NCBI RefSeq assembly: GCF_000429905.1
Contig: NZ_AUCT01000020.1
Location: 95,643 to 159,642, forward strand
Direction of reading: 5' to 3'
DNA from: Desulfatibacillum aliphaticivorans DSM 15576
GTDB taxonomy: Bacteria > Desulfobacterota > Desulfobacteria > Desulfobacterales > Desulfatibacillaceae
DNA: 64,000 nt
The notes under the pieces are model-generated. The model did no database searches and had not been told where the DNA came from. It worked only from the letters and a program-made list of their open reading frames with translations. A program made the translations under genes and the position numbers. Positions 63,791-64,000 of the stretch are shown in pieces; the stretch's first letter is position 1; every line of letters begins with the position of its first letter.

Positions 63791-64000
63791 ATGAAACCCA
63801 AGCGCCCCATATCCGACCTGGACTGGCAACTCACTCCCCAACCTATGCGTGAGTATGTGCTCTATCTGGAACGCACCGTCCAACAGCTTCAACAATCCGT
63901 GGACCAACTCACCCAGCTTGTTCAGGAACAGGGCCAAATCATTCAACAGCAAAACAAACGCATTGAAAAATTGGAAGCCCAGCTCAACAAGAACTCCGGT
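63791..64000 (+). CDS. IS66-family transposase (TnpC), N-terminal part cut by the window edge
   Basis: The first 70 residues are visible: 'MKPKRPISDLDWQLTP', then a heptad-rich leucine/glutamine coiled coil ('YLERTVQQLQQSVDQLTQLVQEQ'), ending 'RIEKLEAQLNKNSG', the start of the conserved 'LEAQLNKNSxNSSxPPSSD' block of IS66 transposases. No TnpA/TnpB genes precede it, as in the ISBst12-type subgroup with a lone transposase. The element's left end probably lies in 63727-63790, where short AT-rich sequence separates it from the previous gene. Confidence 0.85.
   Translation, partial: MKPKRPISDLDWQLTPQPMREYVLYLERTVQQLQQSVDQLTQLVQEQGQIIQQQNKRIEKLEAQLNKNSG

Overview
The window reads as chromosomal DNA of an anaerobic, GC-rich Desulfobacterota bacterium, most likely an alkane-degrading sulfate reducer of the Desulfatibacillum type. 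That placement is inferred from four things: an alkylsuccinate synthase operon, an archaeal-type entry into the shikimate pathway, several sigma-54 regulators, and a large hybrid histidine kinase. No rRNA or species-diagnostic gene is present, so the genus is only a suggestion.

Layout. 1-1310: remains of a polymorphic-toxin locus (immunity-like membrane protein, 5'-truncated Hint/toxin cassette, immunity gene) and a fragment of a REP-associated transposase. 1312-6289 (minus): aromatic amino acid operon aroA'-aroB'-pheA-aroE-aroA behind a leader with a terminator. 6699-8734 (minus): a two-gene Septu-type defence module (ptuA-ptuB). 8936-11310 (minus): a DUF89 phosphatase and a sigma-54 activator. 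11562-17728 (plus): a self-contained type II fatty-acid-synthesis-like cluster (malonyltransferase, SDR reductase, KAS III, dehydratase, KAS II, ACP, phosphopantetheinyl transferase). It lies behind a sigma-54-like promoter, and its transferase gene carries an in-frame block of REP elements. 17741-27887: hybrid sensor kinase, PilZ protein, amidohydrolase, QueG-like Fe-S protein and a secreted DUF4091/dockerin protein. 28534-50203 (minus): the alkane operon and its regulator. 50546-50637: tRNA-Ser(GGA). 51470-55354 (minus): a MarR regulator and a glycine-betaine ABC transporter (proVWX). 56000-62084 (plus): a giant phosphoesterase lipoprotein and an acyltransferase-3/SGNH protein. 62085-64000: repeat-rich, AT-richer accessory DNA with an unknown (possibly HEPN) gene and the start of an IS66 transposase.

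The centrepiece is 28.5-50.2 kb. A PAS-PAS-sigma-54 activator gene is followed by a well-matched -24/-12 promoter and then about 19.5 kb of same-strand, closely packed genes. In order these are: B12-binding mutase subunit, mutase large subunit, MeaB GTPase, MmgE/PrpD protein, glycyl radical activase (AssD), two small cysteine-rich subunits (AssB, and a 54-residue AssC), AssA, two tiny zinc-binding proteins, a MoxR-type AAA ATPase with a VWA partner, an FMN-binding split-barrel protein, enoyl-CoA hydratase, acyl-CoA synthetase, an NMO-type flavoprotein, a second enoyl-CoA hydratase, an acyl-CoA carboxyltransferase and an EI24-type membrane protein. Together they could carry out fumarate addition to an alkane, CoA activation, carbon-skeleton rearrangement, decarboxylation or transcarboxylation, and early beta-oxidation. 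The mutase is unusual in the region that normally contacts methylmalonyl-CoA, which fits a dedicated (1-methylalkyl)succinyl-CoA mutase.

Gene calls rest on reading translated sequences by eye against remembered family motifs; no database search was run. Residue positions are counted by hand and approximate.
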